From: Sarcomyxa edulis
Lineage: Eukaryota; Basidiomycota; Agaricomycetes; Agaricales; Mycenaceae
DNA: 64,000 bases
Reading direction: 5' to 3'
Assembly (NCBI GenBank): GCA_009761415.1
Contig: QUOL01000009.1
Coordinates: 558,001 to 622,000 of the forward strand
Positions 12,401 to 23,102 of the stretch are shown in pieces. A model generated the notes under the pieces. That model worked only from the letters and a program-made list of their open reading frames with translations. It had not been told where the DNA came from and ran no database searches. Positions within the stretch are counted from its first letter, which is position 1; every line of letters starts with the position of its first letter. The translations under genes and the position numbers were made by a program.

Positions 12401-12509
12401 TCAGCGCGGGGACATCGATGTCAGATACGACAGATACGGTCGGCGGTGGAGACGGATCTATTGGATGGGCTGGTATAGCTGAGTTGGGGGTAGGCTGAGT
12501 AGCAGCCAT
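9425..12509 (-). CDS. Phosphoinositide-specific phospholipase C
   Basis: Cleaves PtdIns(4,5)P2 to diacylglycerol and inositol trisphosphate. Domain order: a PH-like region (ITIIYILDGTYKTLHLIAET, near 12130), EF-hand-like helices (DQKLAFDEVEGLCRRLN, near 11930), the catalytic X box with SSHNTYLVGHQL (first catalytic His) and VIFHGNTLTSK (second His), an acidic Ser-run linker near 10690 coded by GAGGAC repeats, the Y box (SLLVYTVGVKCHGFS; GYMINQAMFQRNG across introns), and a C2 domain. The true C-terminal exon, reading GFRHLPLHDSQLSQYLF, lies at 9425-9517. It joins the upstream exon in frame only if the intron 9518-9574 is a GC-AG intron. The start at 12509 (MAATQPTPNSAIPAH) is the only good ATG. 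The length and domain order fit fungal Plc1-type enzymes. Confidence 0.9.
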
Positions 12510-13050
12510 AGTCCGGTGAGCTTTATAGATCAGCTCTTAACAGGATGGTGGACCTGCTCGAAAAAGGACTGAAAATCGATACTCCAACTGAGATATCGAC
12601 ATCCTTGTGAAATTCCGGATCCAAGATCGATGGAAGGAGATGGAAGGAAGCTAAAATGAAAATCCAGATGACCGAATCCGGGTGGCTTCAAGTTCGTACC
12701 TCCGGCTTGACTTTTGCTTGCCTCCAATCATGAAACTCAAGAGTATGATTTCGAGAGCAAACTCACCATTCGCTCGAAGATCGGAAGAGTCCCGAGTAGT
12801 ATTACTCTACACTACAGCTGTAGTACAGCACGCAATTCACCTCAAACGACCCAGGCTCGTCGGCGTCGTGGCAAAACTCATCCCCTTCATGATTATTTGA
12901 AGGTGCAAGCAGTGGATTTATGTCGTTGGCGTATAACGCAACGAGTCTCAAGGCGTGAATGTACATTCGAGAAACGAGAATACCTTCACAACTTGAATGA
13001 CTGTACGACTTGCTCGATCTTGCAAAATGGAGGAAACTGGTAGTCCTACC
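12510..13050. other. Intergenic region upstream of the phospholipase C gene
   Basis: Holds the presumed 5' UTR and promoter of the minus-strand phospholipase gene. Short frames are open on both strands, but none has a recognisable domain or repeat. Confidence 0.4.
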
Positions 13051-13051
13051 G

Positions 13052-13600
13052 TTACGATGAAGTGAATAATGAAAATGAACAGTCAATAAGAAAAGTATAC
13101 CTCAGTTCTACTTCCTCTACCCCAGGGAGTCCTCCCGTCAGCGGGAGCATCCGGATTTGATCTTCGGGCAGCAAAGCCGTTCCATAACAAACAAGCATTC
13201 TCTCCTCCTGGCCTGTCAAAAGTCGATCAGCCGAGATGAGAGCATCACGAGCATCGAAGAACGAAGGTCTATAAGGCTTGAGTTCATCCCGTTGAGCACG
13301 AACCTGCGGAGATGAGTCGATTCTCCTGTTCGTAGCCCAGATACCCATACCGTAGTCAGAGTAGTTCTTGATGCCTCAGATCATTGTCGTGAGAGAGATG
13401 TGTGATGCGCACACATCAAACTGGACCAGCAGAGGGAAACAGAGACGAGGAGCCGTTAGTCTTCACACATTCCACCACTTTCACCATATCCGAGACATTG
13501 GAAGTTTTCGGACCACCTCCGAAACGACTCTGCAGATCCTTCGGCGCCTCGATAGCGACATGATTTTTGGAAGTACGTTAGTGGAGGTAATGGGAAGGTA
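13052..13600 (-). pseudogene. Decayed 3' fragment of an M36 fungalysin metalloprotease
   Basis: This is a broken copy of the C-terminal part of the intact M36 gene at 17237-20173. On the minus strand, pieces matching that gene follow in the right order. A stretch aligned to the HELSH zinc site reads VAIEAPKDLQSRFGGGPK (around 13525-13560), so both zinc His are replaced. After a frame change comes CLGYGESGGMCED and a stop, against [13 protein letters not shown] in the intact gene. Then NYSDYGMGIWATNR (around 13335-13370), [19 protein letters not shown], another frame change, and [15 protein letters not shown] with DGRTPWG. At least two frame shifts and one stop make it non-functional. The pro-domain half is absent. 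A partial duplication followed by decay is the simplest history. Confidence 0.8.
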
Positions 13601-14194
13601 GAGAGCCACTGAAAGTCGTGGTGACTCGGATGATGAAGATGTCATGTACTTGCTCGGTACTTGTCGATGGAGAGTTGATGGAGAGCAAATATGGGTTTTT
13701 TCCGTCCAAGAACGTGACGTGACTGCGTGACTTGTTTATTCGAGAGGACGTCGCCTTGGTCTAAATCCGACGAGTTTGATCCGATAGATTATCCGATCTT
13801 CTTCCTTTGTCGACGTCTACATACGAGCTCAAATTGTATCACGACTCTTCACCTCACTGGGACTTTCTCTACGTTCGAAAACCGGACATTACACCACACG
13901 TAGGGCTGGTAGCCACAGAAGGCTTGGATATACTTACTCAGCACAGGCGATAGCAATTATCACCGACTCTGGTATGTTATCATCCAAGGTTTTGCATAGC
14001 CCGTCATACTATGCGAGTTTGTTGCTGATGGTCTCGCTTAGGACAATAGAAAAATCTCTATTTGCTTTGACTTGCTTGGTCCTCTCCGCCACTCGTGCTA
14101 TATATATCTGGTATGTCTCTCTAAATTGCTTCCAGTTCCTTGAAACTAAACCACCACCATCTAAGAATCGTTCATCATCCTCCTTCCTGACAGA
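13601..14194. other. Intergenic region upstream of the 14195 gene
   Basis: No convincing coding frame. Open frames around 13974-14330 are other-frame shadows of the gene that starts at 14195. A TATATAT stretch at about 14099-14106 lies some 90 nt before that ATG and could be its TATA box. Confidence 0.4.
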
Positions 14195-15242
14195 ATGTCC
14201 CAAATTTCTGGCGACAACTTCCCGTCCGGCTCTACGCCTTCTACGCACAGCAATTCTACGCGTGCGCCACCCACCCAAAAACGCGCTTCGCTTCAACGAC
14301 AAGTTTCCCTCCTGGCAAAAGAACTTCTAGAGACTCAAAAACTTGTTCTCAGACTTCAAGTAGAGCTCGGGGGCACGCAGGCAGACGTAGCAGCGCTTCA
14401 AAATGACCTCCTCACAACTAAGAGACAATTCATTGGAGCTAAGGGAATTCTTCACGCTAGAATCAGTAATTTTGAACGCAGGTATGCTTTGTGTCTTTTG
14501 TTCTCACTGAGAATGCGCTAACCGTGCGTAACAGCCGCAATGCAAACCCAGTGCATGCATCTAGTGCCACTCCATGGAATACGATATCGTCCGCATATGC
14601 CGCTGCACAGAATGCAATTTGGTCTACAAATGCTACTGCAGGGCCTTCCAGCGCTGTCTCTAGCATTGCACTCAACAGAGATGGTACTAGGAATGGTACT
14701 GCCACAGCTACTTCCGCGGGTACGTCAAATCATTCCTCACGCATATTATTGACTTGCTGACATAATTTTTTTGTCCAGGAGACACTCGACATGGAAGGTC
14801 TCTCAGACGAGAGAACGCTATAATCATATCAGGGTCTCCTTTACAACCCACTTCGTCTCAACCTCTGGGGCTTGCGCCTATCCAAGGTCCTGCGCCTCCA
14901 CTGAATATATCTTCGGACGTGCCTGCATCAGCTCCATCTACTCCACAAGCGCTTGCACATACTCCCCTAGTACCGACGCAAGAATTGCCGAGCCCCGGGA
15001 AGCGCAACAGAGAGTCAGCAGATGACGAGACGTCTGATCCTGCCCATTCCCCTAGCAAGAAAAGACGATTCGAGGGCAGCCTAGAAGTTGTCGAAGAGGA
15101 GAAAGAGGTCGCTACCATCCTCACTGCTAGAGGGTCCCGGAAATCTCGTAGTCCCCGCTCGTCGCCATCGAGAAAGAACGATGTTAAATCTGGATCGGGT
15201 TCTGGATCTCGTTCTTCCCCCGGACCATCTCACAGACGATGA
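14195..15242 (+). CDS. Coiled-coil / disordered hypothetical protein, about 311 residues
   Basis: Three exons: 14195-14481, 14535-14719 and 14779-15242, with introns of 53 and 59 nt that splice in frame (phases 2 and 1). The N-terminal third has a leucine-rich heptad-like stretch (VSLLAKELLETQKLVLRLQ, then ALQNDLLTTKRQF) that predicts a coiled coil. The middle is rich in Ser, Thr, Ala and Pro. The C-terminus carries basic clusters (SPGKRNRES, SPSKKRRFEG) typical of nuclear localisation signals and ends in a Ser/Arg-rich tail. No enzyme motif is seen. A nuclear scaffold or adaptor protein is a guess from composition only. Confidence 0.65.
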
Positions 15243-15882
15243 ATCATGCCCAATATTTTGTATCCCAATTGTCAAGGCTCTATCCTTTCTCTGGATTGCA
15301 TCTACACACATACCTAATTACATACACATATTTTCCTGTGCCTCGCATAATCCAACTTCTCGAGTCTTCATCATTGGGATATATTTATCTCTCTTATCTG
15401 TTTTATCTTTTTGTCTCTAACGTAGTCTATCGACTGCAACACACCGATATCCTGTATCCCCACACGGTGATTCAGGTGTTACCGAAAACTTTCGGATTGG
15501 ACGCGACCAGGTCGGACGCGTTGGTCACGTGTGACATGTTATGCTTTGATCTTTAAGTTTTACTACGACCACCGTCACCTCGATTCACCTCGAAGGTCAA
15601 ACGTCAGAGGCTCAGACAGACAACCCGACCTCTGCGTACTTTCATACACAATTGGACGTCTATAGCTTGGGTCTCGCACCTAGATGGACGGCCTCCAAGT
15701 TCCCTCTTAGCAAGCGGACTGACAGCACCATACCTATAATTTGTATTTCGGATATATTGACGTCGTGTTTGCGTCTCCTTGAACGTTTCATCGCCACCAC
15801 CAAACACCAAGCGTTTTGTTGTCTTCTGGCCTATAAAACGTGCGCACTTCATCCACCTGACCCTCATCTCTCTACAGCCACC
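15243..15882. promoter_or_regulatory. Intergenic with TATA box for the F-box gene
   Basis: Between two plus-strand genes. TATAAAA at 15832-15838 lies 45 nt before the ATG at 15883, and the start has a strong context (GCCACCATGA). The remainder shows no coding or repeat signal. Confidence 0.6.
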
Positions 15883-17025
15883 ATGAACGCCACTGACCTC
15901 CCCGTGGAACTTTTCGACAAAATCTTCAAGTCATTGTGCACTAGTGACCTAGCTGTCCTTTCCCTCGTCTCAGCACACATCCGTCAAATCGCTGGTCGTC
16001 GCCTCTATCGTCGTGTCCGAGTAGAATCCACAATCACAGCGGAGCTCTTTTTTAGGACCATCGAAGATCCATCATCAGCCTCCTTCATCCCTCACATCTT
16101 CGGCTTGACCGTAAATCTTGGATCAAAGGACTTGGACGCTTCTATGGGTCTCTCTCTCGGACAAGCTCTTCAGAAGTTGTACAACCTCAAATCACTTGTA
16201 GCTATCTTCAAGAGCGGGACGATTGTGCCACTGATATTCTGTGGATCCGCTGGCTCTGGCATGATCATGAGGGAGTTCAAATTCAAGTTGGAACGACTCG
16301 ATGTATCCTTCGAATGCGACGCGTCCCTGGTGACACTTTTAGCATCTCAGCCTACATTGACCGGCCTTGGACTCACCTGTCGGAAAAGCGCGAAGGCAGA
16401 ACTCGGAAAACCTAGCGTCCCAGCTCATATTCTACCCAACTTGCGAGCGTTTCGGGCACGATCTCCAAATTTCCCTCTTGCAGCGGAATTTTTCCGTGAC
16501 AGGCCCATTGAACGTGTCGACTTCGTGGTTCGGTTTCCTGTTCCAGACGATTTCACGACGGTGTTCACGACGACGCGCCACCCCGTCAAAAATGTATTCC
16601 TCATCCTATTCAGGCTTCCAGGCAGTCATAATCAGGACGCTCTGCTGACCCTTCTAGAAGCCTTAAATCGTGACGTCCCTGGATTAGAGGAACTGTGGCT
16701 AGGTTTTGACAGGAAACCAGACTACCAGGTGAGATATGTTTTTTACCGAGTCATAAATCCTGACATCGGACTTGTATAGTTGACTTTGCTGGAGTTTTTG
16801 ACAAGTTTAACCCCTGCTCTGGCCAAATTTAAGACACTTCACCAATTAGTTCTCACCCGTGGGGATACCCAAATCATCTCTTCCCAAGATACACACAACG
16901 TCTTATCCCAATATATCGCAGCATGCCCTTCCCTTCGACATATCCATCTCAAAATGTACACTTCTCGCAAAAGAGAATCTTGGTCGAATATAGGCGGGAA
17001 ACTGGAGCAGACATCCCTAACGTGA
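15883..17025 (+). CDS. F-box protein, about 363 residues
   Basis: Substrate receptor of an SCF-type ubiquitin ligase, judging from the N-terminal F-box: LPVELFDKIFKSLCTSDLAVLSLV and the following ...IRQIAGRRLYRRV. The rest lacks motifs but has the leucine-patterned look of a diverged leucine-rich repeat region (NLKSLVAIF, LERLDVSF, LEELWLGF, LRHIHLKM), common in basidiomycete F-box families. One intron, 16729-16779 (51 nt, GTGAGA..GTATAG), separates the two exons. If unspliced, translation would stop within it at TAG. The start is chosen at 15883 for its context and its TATA box 45 nt upstream. The frame is open further upstream to 15652, but that part reads like non-coding sequence. The target protein is unknown. 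Confidence 0.8.
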
Positions 17026-17236
17026 TTTCTAAATCCTCTCACCGGATTGGAGTGTATAGCATTCGAACAACAACGATATCGATGATAAAGGCGCATGTAT
17101 ATATTCACATAGTAAACCATCCCGCTACTTATACTTCATACAACCCCAACGGGTATACGATATAGATCGTCTGTATATGGTGCATTAAATCTATAAGTGC
17201 AGCAACGAAGAGACCGAGACCTAAGAATTAACTCGG

Positions 17237-20173
17237 TCAGTTCTTGCAAATGTCGGGAACCTCGTGGTCCTGGAAATCGGGCTTGAGGTTAGCGAAACAG
17301 ACTAATGATAGAGAGAAAGAGAAGGTACTTACGTTGGTTCGGATTCCTCCACCCCAAGGAGTCCTGCCGTCAACGCGAGCATCCGGGCCTAAACCCCGTG
17401 CAGCGAAGCCTTTCCACAACAAGCAAGCGTTCTCTCCTCCGGTTAATACCTGGTCAGCTAAGATGATCGCGTCGCGAGCGTCGAAGAACGAAGGCTGGCA
17501 AGGTTGAAGTTTCATGCCGTTCAACACGAGCCTATGGGAAGGGGTTGAAATAAGTGGCCGCACATGCAACAGACGTGATAGAAAAAGATACGTACTGGAC
17601 ACTTAAAGTGTTACCATGCTTGGGAATGAGAGGCTTCTTCTTACCGGCGAGGTCGAACTCAGCAGGCCTGTAGAAATCGGCCTCAGGTACCGTACCGTCC
17701 TCCAAAGGTGCAGGAGGGTAGAGCGAATCGGAGTAACCGTGTTTGGCAATAAGACCTTGCGAAACGACCCAGAGGATCTCAGCCCAGACTTCGCCGATGG
17801 CGTGGACTCCCCAGTAGCCTGGCTTGTCAAGTGTCTTGTAAGTCGACGGGTTGACCGTTTCATTCTTCAGACCAGAGTATTAGAATGGAGTTTACTTGTG
17901 AGTAAGAGAGAAATAGAGGTCAACGCACAAGAGAATAGACGTAGTTTCGGATACCAGTTGGTCTGTTAGCGGCCCAAGCACCCATGGCGTAGTCAGAGTA
18001 GTTCCTGGTGCTTCGAATAGTCGTTGCGAGGAAATCTAGGTGAGAGTAGAGTCAATATGCATTGACAAAGGGGCGAAGCTGCGAAAGTACTTACCACCCC
18101 ATCCTTCACCCATTCCACCGCTCTCGCCCCAACCGAGACATCCAGAGTTCTTAGGTCCACCGGTAAGACGAGTACTGAGACCGTGAGACAACTCGTGAAT
18201 GACAATTCCAGCTTCGAGGTCGCCGTCTCTGAAGGGCAATTGTTGATCCCACAGATACATTCTGAAAGGGATGTTCAGCGTGAGATGATGGGGAATAAGA
18301 AAACATCGACTAACCTGCATCGTCCGTTCTGACCGTCAGGTGGGGTCATGAAGTTAGCGTTGTTGTATCCGCTTCCATCTTGAGCGTTGGCGATAACAGC
18401 GTCGTTCTCCTCACCACCACGACCGAAGTTGTATTGCTGGAAGTTACCCGCGACTTCGTCGAATCCATAACTGCGCAAAGATAAGAATTTAATAATCAAT
18501 CTCGCAATACCCCACAGGGTGAACAGCTCACCGGTAGAACAGATCGTGGACCAAGTTCGAGGTATAGAAGAGTTGAGTCACGGTAGTGTTGATGTACTTC
18601 TTGGCCTCAGCGAGTGCGTCGATCTTCTCGGTGTACTTTGGCTTGTACGTGAAATCGAAAGTCTTGCTCACTCCAGCATCAGGACGGTAGTTGTCGACCC
18701 ATGCATTTCTGCCTTCCCAGTTCTCGTGTGCGAAAACCTAGTGGCAAAGTGATATCAATATATGAGTGAAGCCGACATGAGAACAGATAGGTTAAACACT
18801 AACGTTGTTACCCCAGGTAGTCGTAGTGTTCCTGAAGAACTCCTTCTCCTTGCGACCGGTCACGCCACGCAGCGAGGGGTCATTGCCAAAAGGAAGTGAA
18901 TGCCACCCGACAGGCGATGCAAGAGCGTCGTAGTTCTCCTTGTTGATGGATCGGTTGCCTTCTGTAGGATCGTTGATACCCCAGCCAAAGACGTTGTAGG
19001 TGGCTGGTTCAAACGACGGAGCGGGCGTGGGGATAGGGGAGTCGGATGCCCAATCGACGACGGTGATGATTCGGTGAGGAGCCATTGCTGCAACGGACGC
19101 ATCGTACCAGTTGTCTTCCATCTCGACTTCAAACTATGAGATGAGAAACGATTAGTCACATCGATGGAGAGATAAGGAATGTATACGTACGTTCCAAACA
19201 AGGTTGAGATCCGTAGCATCACCCTTCTTGTTCGGGACTTGAACGTATCTCAGCTTGGCCTTTACGGGACTGATTGCGTCAGGGACGTTCTCGACGTAGA
19301 ACACGAATGGGTCGGGGTCAGGAGCGAAGTGCTGAGGCTGCGAGAACTCCATATTGGCGATGTGCGAATCCCAGTTGCCGTAGATATCAGCCACAACATC
19401 GTCGCTGGGTGTTGCGGCAATCATGAACTGCAACAACGCGGATTTGAAGTCGGAGCTATCGCCATTGAATTTCTCATCCACGTTGTAGGGCAAGTCGACG
19501 TAACGACAGTTGGAGGAGTGAAGGTGCTCGAGTTCTTCGAGGCGAGTGAGAGGAACGGTGTCCATAGAGATTTGATCTCCGAAAGATTGTTGCAATTCAC
19601 CATAGTGTACGTTGAGTGCCTGGTGCAAGTCACTGCAGTACTCAGAATGAGGGTGACGGACATCGTCGTCCGAGTTCTGGAACGGCTCGGGCGTAGCCCC
19701 TGTATAGAACTAAGGAAATGCAGATGAGCGATGCGCTCAGCATAGAATGAGGTTCAAGGGCTTACTGAGTTGCCGTAGGACAGGACGACACCATCCTTGA
19801 CGTTGATGTTCAGGTCACCGTCAGCAACTTCCAGTCCATTAATAACTTGGCGGACATAGACATGAGTGACGCCAGTATTCGAGTCCGTGTAAGAGTCCTT
19901 GCGGATCTTGTAAGAGCTCGCCTCCGACAATTGCCCACTGAGAATGTCCTGAACGAATCTCTCAGCGAATTCCAGGGGGTCGGTATCGGCACCTCTGGAA
20001 TGCAATCCACTGCTAGGAATCTGACTGGGATTCGAGACGTATACAGCATTGGGGTGAATAGGTCCGAAACCGAGAGTCTTGCGTCGTCTGACTGGGCTAT
20101 CGTGACTACGGTGACCGTAGACTGTGCCCGCCAGACTCGCTACAAGGAGCGAGGCTGTGATTAGACAGCGCAT
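17237..20173 (-). CDS. Fungalysin, secreted M36 zinc metalloprotease
   Basis: Extracellular endopeptidase of the M36 family, made as a prepro-enzyme. ATG 20173 opens a signal peptide ([20 protein letters not shown]). A pro-region follows with the FTP-type stretch ([20 protein letters not shown], near 19850). The zinc site is [18 protein letters not shown] (near 18190), with two His ligands and the catalytic Glu. The third ligand Glu lies in [14 protein letters not shown] (near 18125). Later conserved blocks are [31 protein letters not shown] and DGRTPWGGG. The last exon ends [14 protein letters not shown] at stop 17237. About ten introns interrupt the gene, many with complete GT..AG ends. It appears intact, unlike the fragment at 13052-13600. 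The likely role is nutrient protein breakdown outside the cell. Confidence 0.9.
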
Positions 20174-20857
20174 ATGAAGATAAAGGAAGACGAAAAGTTG
20201 GATGAAAGGTGCTCCAGAGGTGAGATATGAGAAGGATGGGATGAAGGGGATGAGATGGTGGGAGGAGTTAAGAGGAGAGGCTTGCGTATGCGACTCGAGC
20301 TGATAAGGCCCATTTCGATCACGCCACGCGATAAAAGCGTGTCGCAACCGTTTCAAATTGTTTCCGGCCGTCGACTCGATTTGGTTGCCTTCCCCGCGGG
20401 GGCACTTTTTATTTTATCTTCCGTTCATCTTCCTCGAGCAGAGGTAAGTAGTAGTTTCGTCGCAGTACAGGCCCTCCGAAAACCTTGTAAAGGTAACAAA
20501 GTTTCAGTCGTGTAGCTTCCCGTAAACTGATCGAGAACTTCAGAAGACCCTACTTATTTTATCTACCGCCGCGTACACGACGTTCAACCTCTCCTCGAGT
20601 GCAAGGCCGATGCATTTGCAAACCTCTGATCGTGCACTGAGACCTCAAGCTTAACCTTGTATAATACAACTAATAGCCATGTTTCAATCCCAAACGTTAC
20701 TCGGTACGTGCATTTCTTCCCTTCCAAGTTTACAGAAGATACCTTCCCAGGTACCCGACCTCGAAATTTGTTATCTGAGGACAAACAATGTTATCTTGGA
20801 ACGGAGCGTATAGACGTATCAATACAGGACCACTCACTGATCAAGCTACCTAATGGT
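20174..20857. other. Intergenic region upstream of the fungalysin gene
   Basis: Holds the likely promoter of the M36 gene on the minus strand. I see no convincing TATA box, repeat or RNA gene. The open frames on both strands lack protein-like composition. Confidence 0.4.
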
Positions 20858-21157
20858 TCAGAAAGGTATTCCCTTCTCCAATTTCTGCACATCCTGCACC
20901 GGTACCCCATACGCCTTCCAAAAGTGCGCCATCGTTGCACGATTGACTTTGTGCCCAAATCCAAGGCCAGTGGTGTTTAAGTCAAAGTAACTCCCTCCCC
21001 CATCTGGATTTACTTTCTTTGCAATTTCGTTAGCAGCAGCAGAGGCATTCTCCGACCATGAAAGGCGCTGATCTACGACTGCGAGGAAAAAACCTGTAGC
21101 GTGGTCGTGGCCGTATGCAATGTCAATCTCCCCTTGAGTAATTTTGTAACGACCCAT
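20858..21157 (-). CDS. Small conserved-looking hypothetical protein, 99 residues
   Basis: A single-exon frame with strong protein character: MGRYKITQGEIDIAYGHDHA, then GGGSYFDLNTTGLGFGHKV, then MAHFWKAYGVPVQDVQKL. The start is set at the ATG 21157. An in-frame ATG eight codons upstream (21181) is possible. There is no signal peptide or membrane segment. The compact aromatic and glycine pattern suggests a small folded cytosolic domain. I cannot name the family, and no neighbour hints at its job. Confidence 0.6.
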   Translation of the reverse strand: MGRYKITQGEIDIAYGHDHATGFFLAVVDQRLSWSENASAAANEIAKKVNPDGGGSYFDLNTTGLGFGHKVNRATMAHFWKAYGVPVQDVQKLEKGIPF

Positions 21158-21181
21158 GTTTTTCGATGGTTCTGAATGCAA

Positions 21182-21933
21182 TAAAGGGAGGTCTACAACG
21201 GTGAGGCAAGTCGAAACGACTGCGCTTGAATATGCTGCATCTTATATACAGGACTTACTCAGGCTAGACTCGGCCCTGGAATGCGCAGGAGATCAGCTGT
21301 TCTTCCTATTCTTGGTGGTGCTAATTTGAAGGTCTTGTGCACATCTCAATTATCAGCGAACAGCCTTCTAACCTGTATCTGCGCGTCAAACACTCCCGGT
21401 AAAGGTCGCATGCTCTCGAACTCGAACGAATCTTTCGAAGTTACTCCGATATCTAGCTCTCCATGTGCACATCAAAAGGTTCAGATAGGCGCTTCGAAAC
21501 ATCCTACTATCAAGCTTAACATAAAGATAGCACTGCAGCTATGCGTCGGCCACCCAGGCCTGTCAGACTTGATTTCGTTTCCCCGAGAAGGTTGTATCTA
21601 CGTATCTAAGCGCTGAGGTGCAGTCATGAGGCGTATCACTTGGAGAGTGCGTAGTTCCGTAGGCCAGGAAACTTGATACGTGTTGACGTGTTCTCGTCAC
21701 AAAGATCGAGGGTCATCACAAGGATACGCTGTCAAATTGACTTTCGGAGGGGTCAGAACATGGAATGTTTTGGGGATGAGACTGCAGCATGCTCGGGGTC
21801 AGGCAGAATACGGCGGTCAAGGTTACGTGAAGATAACGATGAGAAGCAATGCAAGATAAACTGGAGATAAACGATCCACCAACGCTGTAGTCCTATCCTA
21901 TCCTACTTAGCTCTAGAGCGGATGAGCAAGCTG
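21182..21933. other. Intergenic, left flank of the transposon
   Basis: Only weak short frames. It ends at the left copy of the 9-bp target-site duplication. Confidence 0.4.
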
Positions 21934-21942
21934 TATAATACT
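21934..21942. repeat. Target-site duplication, left copy
   Basis: TATAATACT, identical to 23013-23021 on the other side of the element. Confidence 0.85.
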
Positions 21943-22123
21943 CAGACTCCTTCCCATCCGCTTTGGGGAGAGAAAAGCGAAATCCCAGTCATATAGTTTT
22001 TGTGTTATCTAATTGATCTAATCTAATCTTTGTTTGTTTCTTGTTTATCCTTAACCTTATTCACCTTTTCTCTCCCCAAAGCGACTGGCATAACTTGCGG
22101 TGGCGGTATGCGCATGTTTGGCT
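21943..22123 (+). repeat. Left terminal inverted repeat, 181 bp
   Basis: Identical in reverse complement to 22832-23012. It contains its own nested 19-bp inverted repeat: 21959-21977 pairs with 22065-22083 (core CTTTGGGGAGAGAAAAG). Confidence 0.9.
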
Positions 22124-22831
22124 CCTCCGCTCACTCTCGACTCATGAGTCTTTCTGCCATACCGACTCTTCGTCTCTTCGTACTTGTCTCGACGTAACCT
22201 CAGCTCCCCTTTCTTCCTCTTTATACCCACTGCTACACCATCACCTTTTGAAATCAATCTGTGCATGAACAAAACCGGGAACTAGCAAACATCTACTCAA
22301 CACCATACTTATCTGTTTCGGTCAAGTTTCGGTCGATCTGGGAGGTGCTGGTGCTGGTGTTGGTGATGCGTGACGCGTGATTGTGGGGCAGTGGTTTTGG
22401 GAATAGGATCTTTGGATCGCGCAGGTGAGTACTCGAGTAGCTGCCAGTCAGACTCCACACCCTTACACCTCGGGCTTTCGGTTCGTTTACTTCCGTGGTA
22501 GAGATGTGTCCTCAGGCTTCCCATTCTCATCAGTGTCACTTCTCTCTCTCGACAACTCATTCTGAGCATCCTCTGGGCTCTGATGTTGATCCCGTCGATC
22601 CTCGATTCTACAGATCTTCGCTAGTTTGGGCCGAGACAGTCGAGACAGAATAAGGACGTGCTCCTTGTTGCACTACAGCCTCCGCCTCCGTCGTCTGCGT
22701 ATTGACAACTCATTATATATATTGTACTATCAGAATAGACATATTCCATGAGTCTGAACCTAAGTTTTGCGTAAGGCAAACTCTCCGAGACTTGCCCGAG
22801 CCATCCCCGAAGCAGGTTTTAGCCCGCGGGA

Positions 22832-23012
22832 AGCCAAACATGCGCATACCGCCACCGCAAGTTATGCCAGTCGCTTTGGGGAGAGAAAAGGTGAATAAGG
22901 TTAAGGATAAACAAGAAACAAACAAAGATTAGATTAGATCAATTAGATAACACAAAAACTATATGACTGGGATTTCGCTTTTCTCTCCCCAAAGCGGATG
23001 GGAAGGAGTCTG
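22832..23012 (-). repeat. Right terminal inverted repeat, 181 bp
   Basis: Reverse complement of the left arm. It carries the same nested 19-bp inverted repeat at 22872-22890 and 22978-22996. It ends 90 bp from the stop of the methyltransferase gene at 23103. Confidence 0.9.
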
Positions 23013-23021
23013 TATAATACT
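23013..23021. repeat. Target-site duplication, right copy
   Basis: TATAATACT, matching 21934-21942. Confidence 0.85.
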
Positions 23022-23102
23022 TGGATAACAGCCTACAAAGATCTGTTATCAATCAAAACACAAGACACAAAAGCGTGTTATAAGCTCATACCCTGACTAA
23101 CT

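Larger units (their letters stand above)
21943..23012. mobile_element. Non-autonomous TIR DNA transposon, Mutator-like by TSD
   Basis: A 1,070-bp element bounded by 181-bp terminal inverted repeats that I find identical base for base (21943-22123 and 22832-23012). The termini are CAGACTCC and GGAGTCTG. The 9-bp sequence TATAATACT flanks it directly on both sides (21934-21942 and 23013-23021), a perfect target-site duplication. The 708-bp interior has no long frame and no transposase motif, so it must be moved in trans. Long TIRs with a 9-bp duplication are the hallmark of Mutator-like elements. A KDZ-type element (nearer 8 bp) is the main alternative, because a CTG shared by the element end and the left flank blurs the boundary. 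Perfect arms mean a very recent insertion or strong homogenisation. Confidence 0.85.

Noticed and set aside
21943..23012. Reading the repeat pair as LTRs of a retrotransposon
   Set aside because: The arms are inverted, not direct, and the duplication is 9 bp rather than 4-6 bp.
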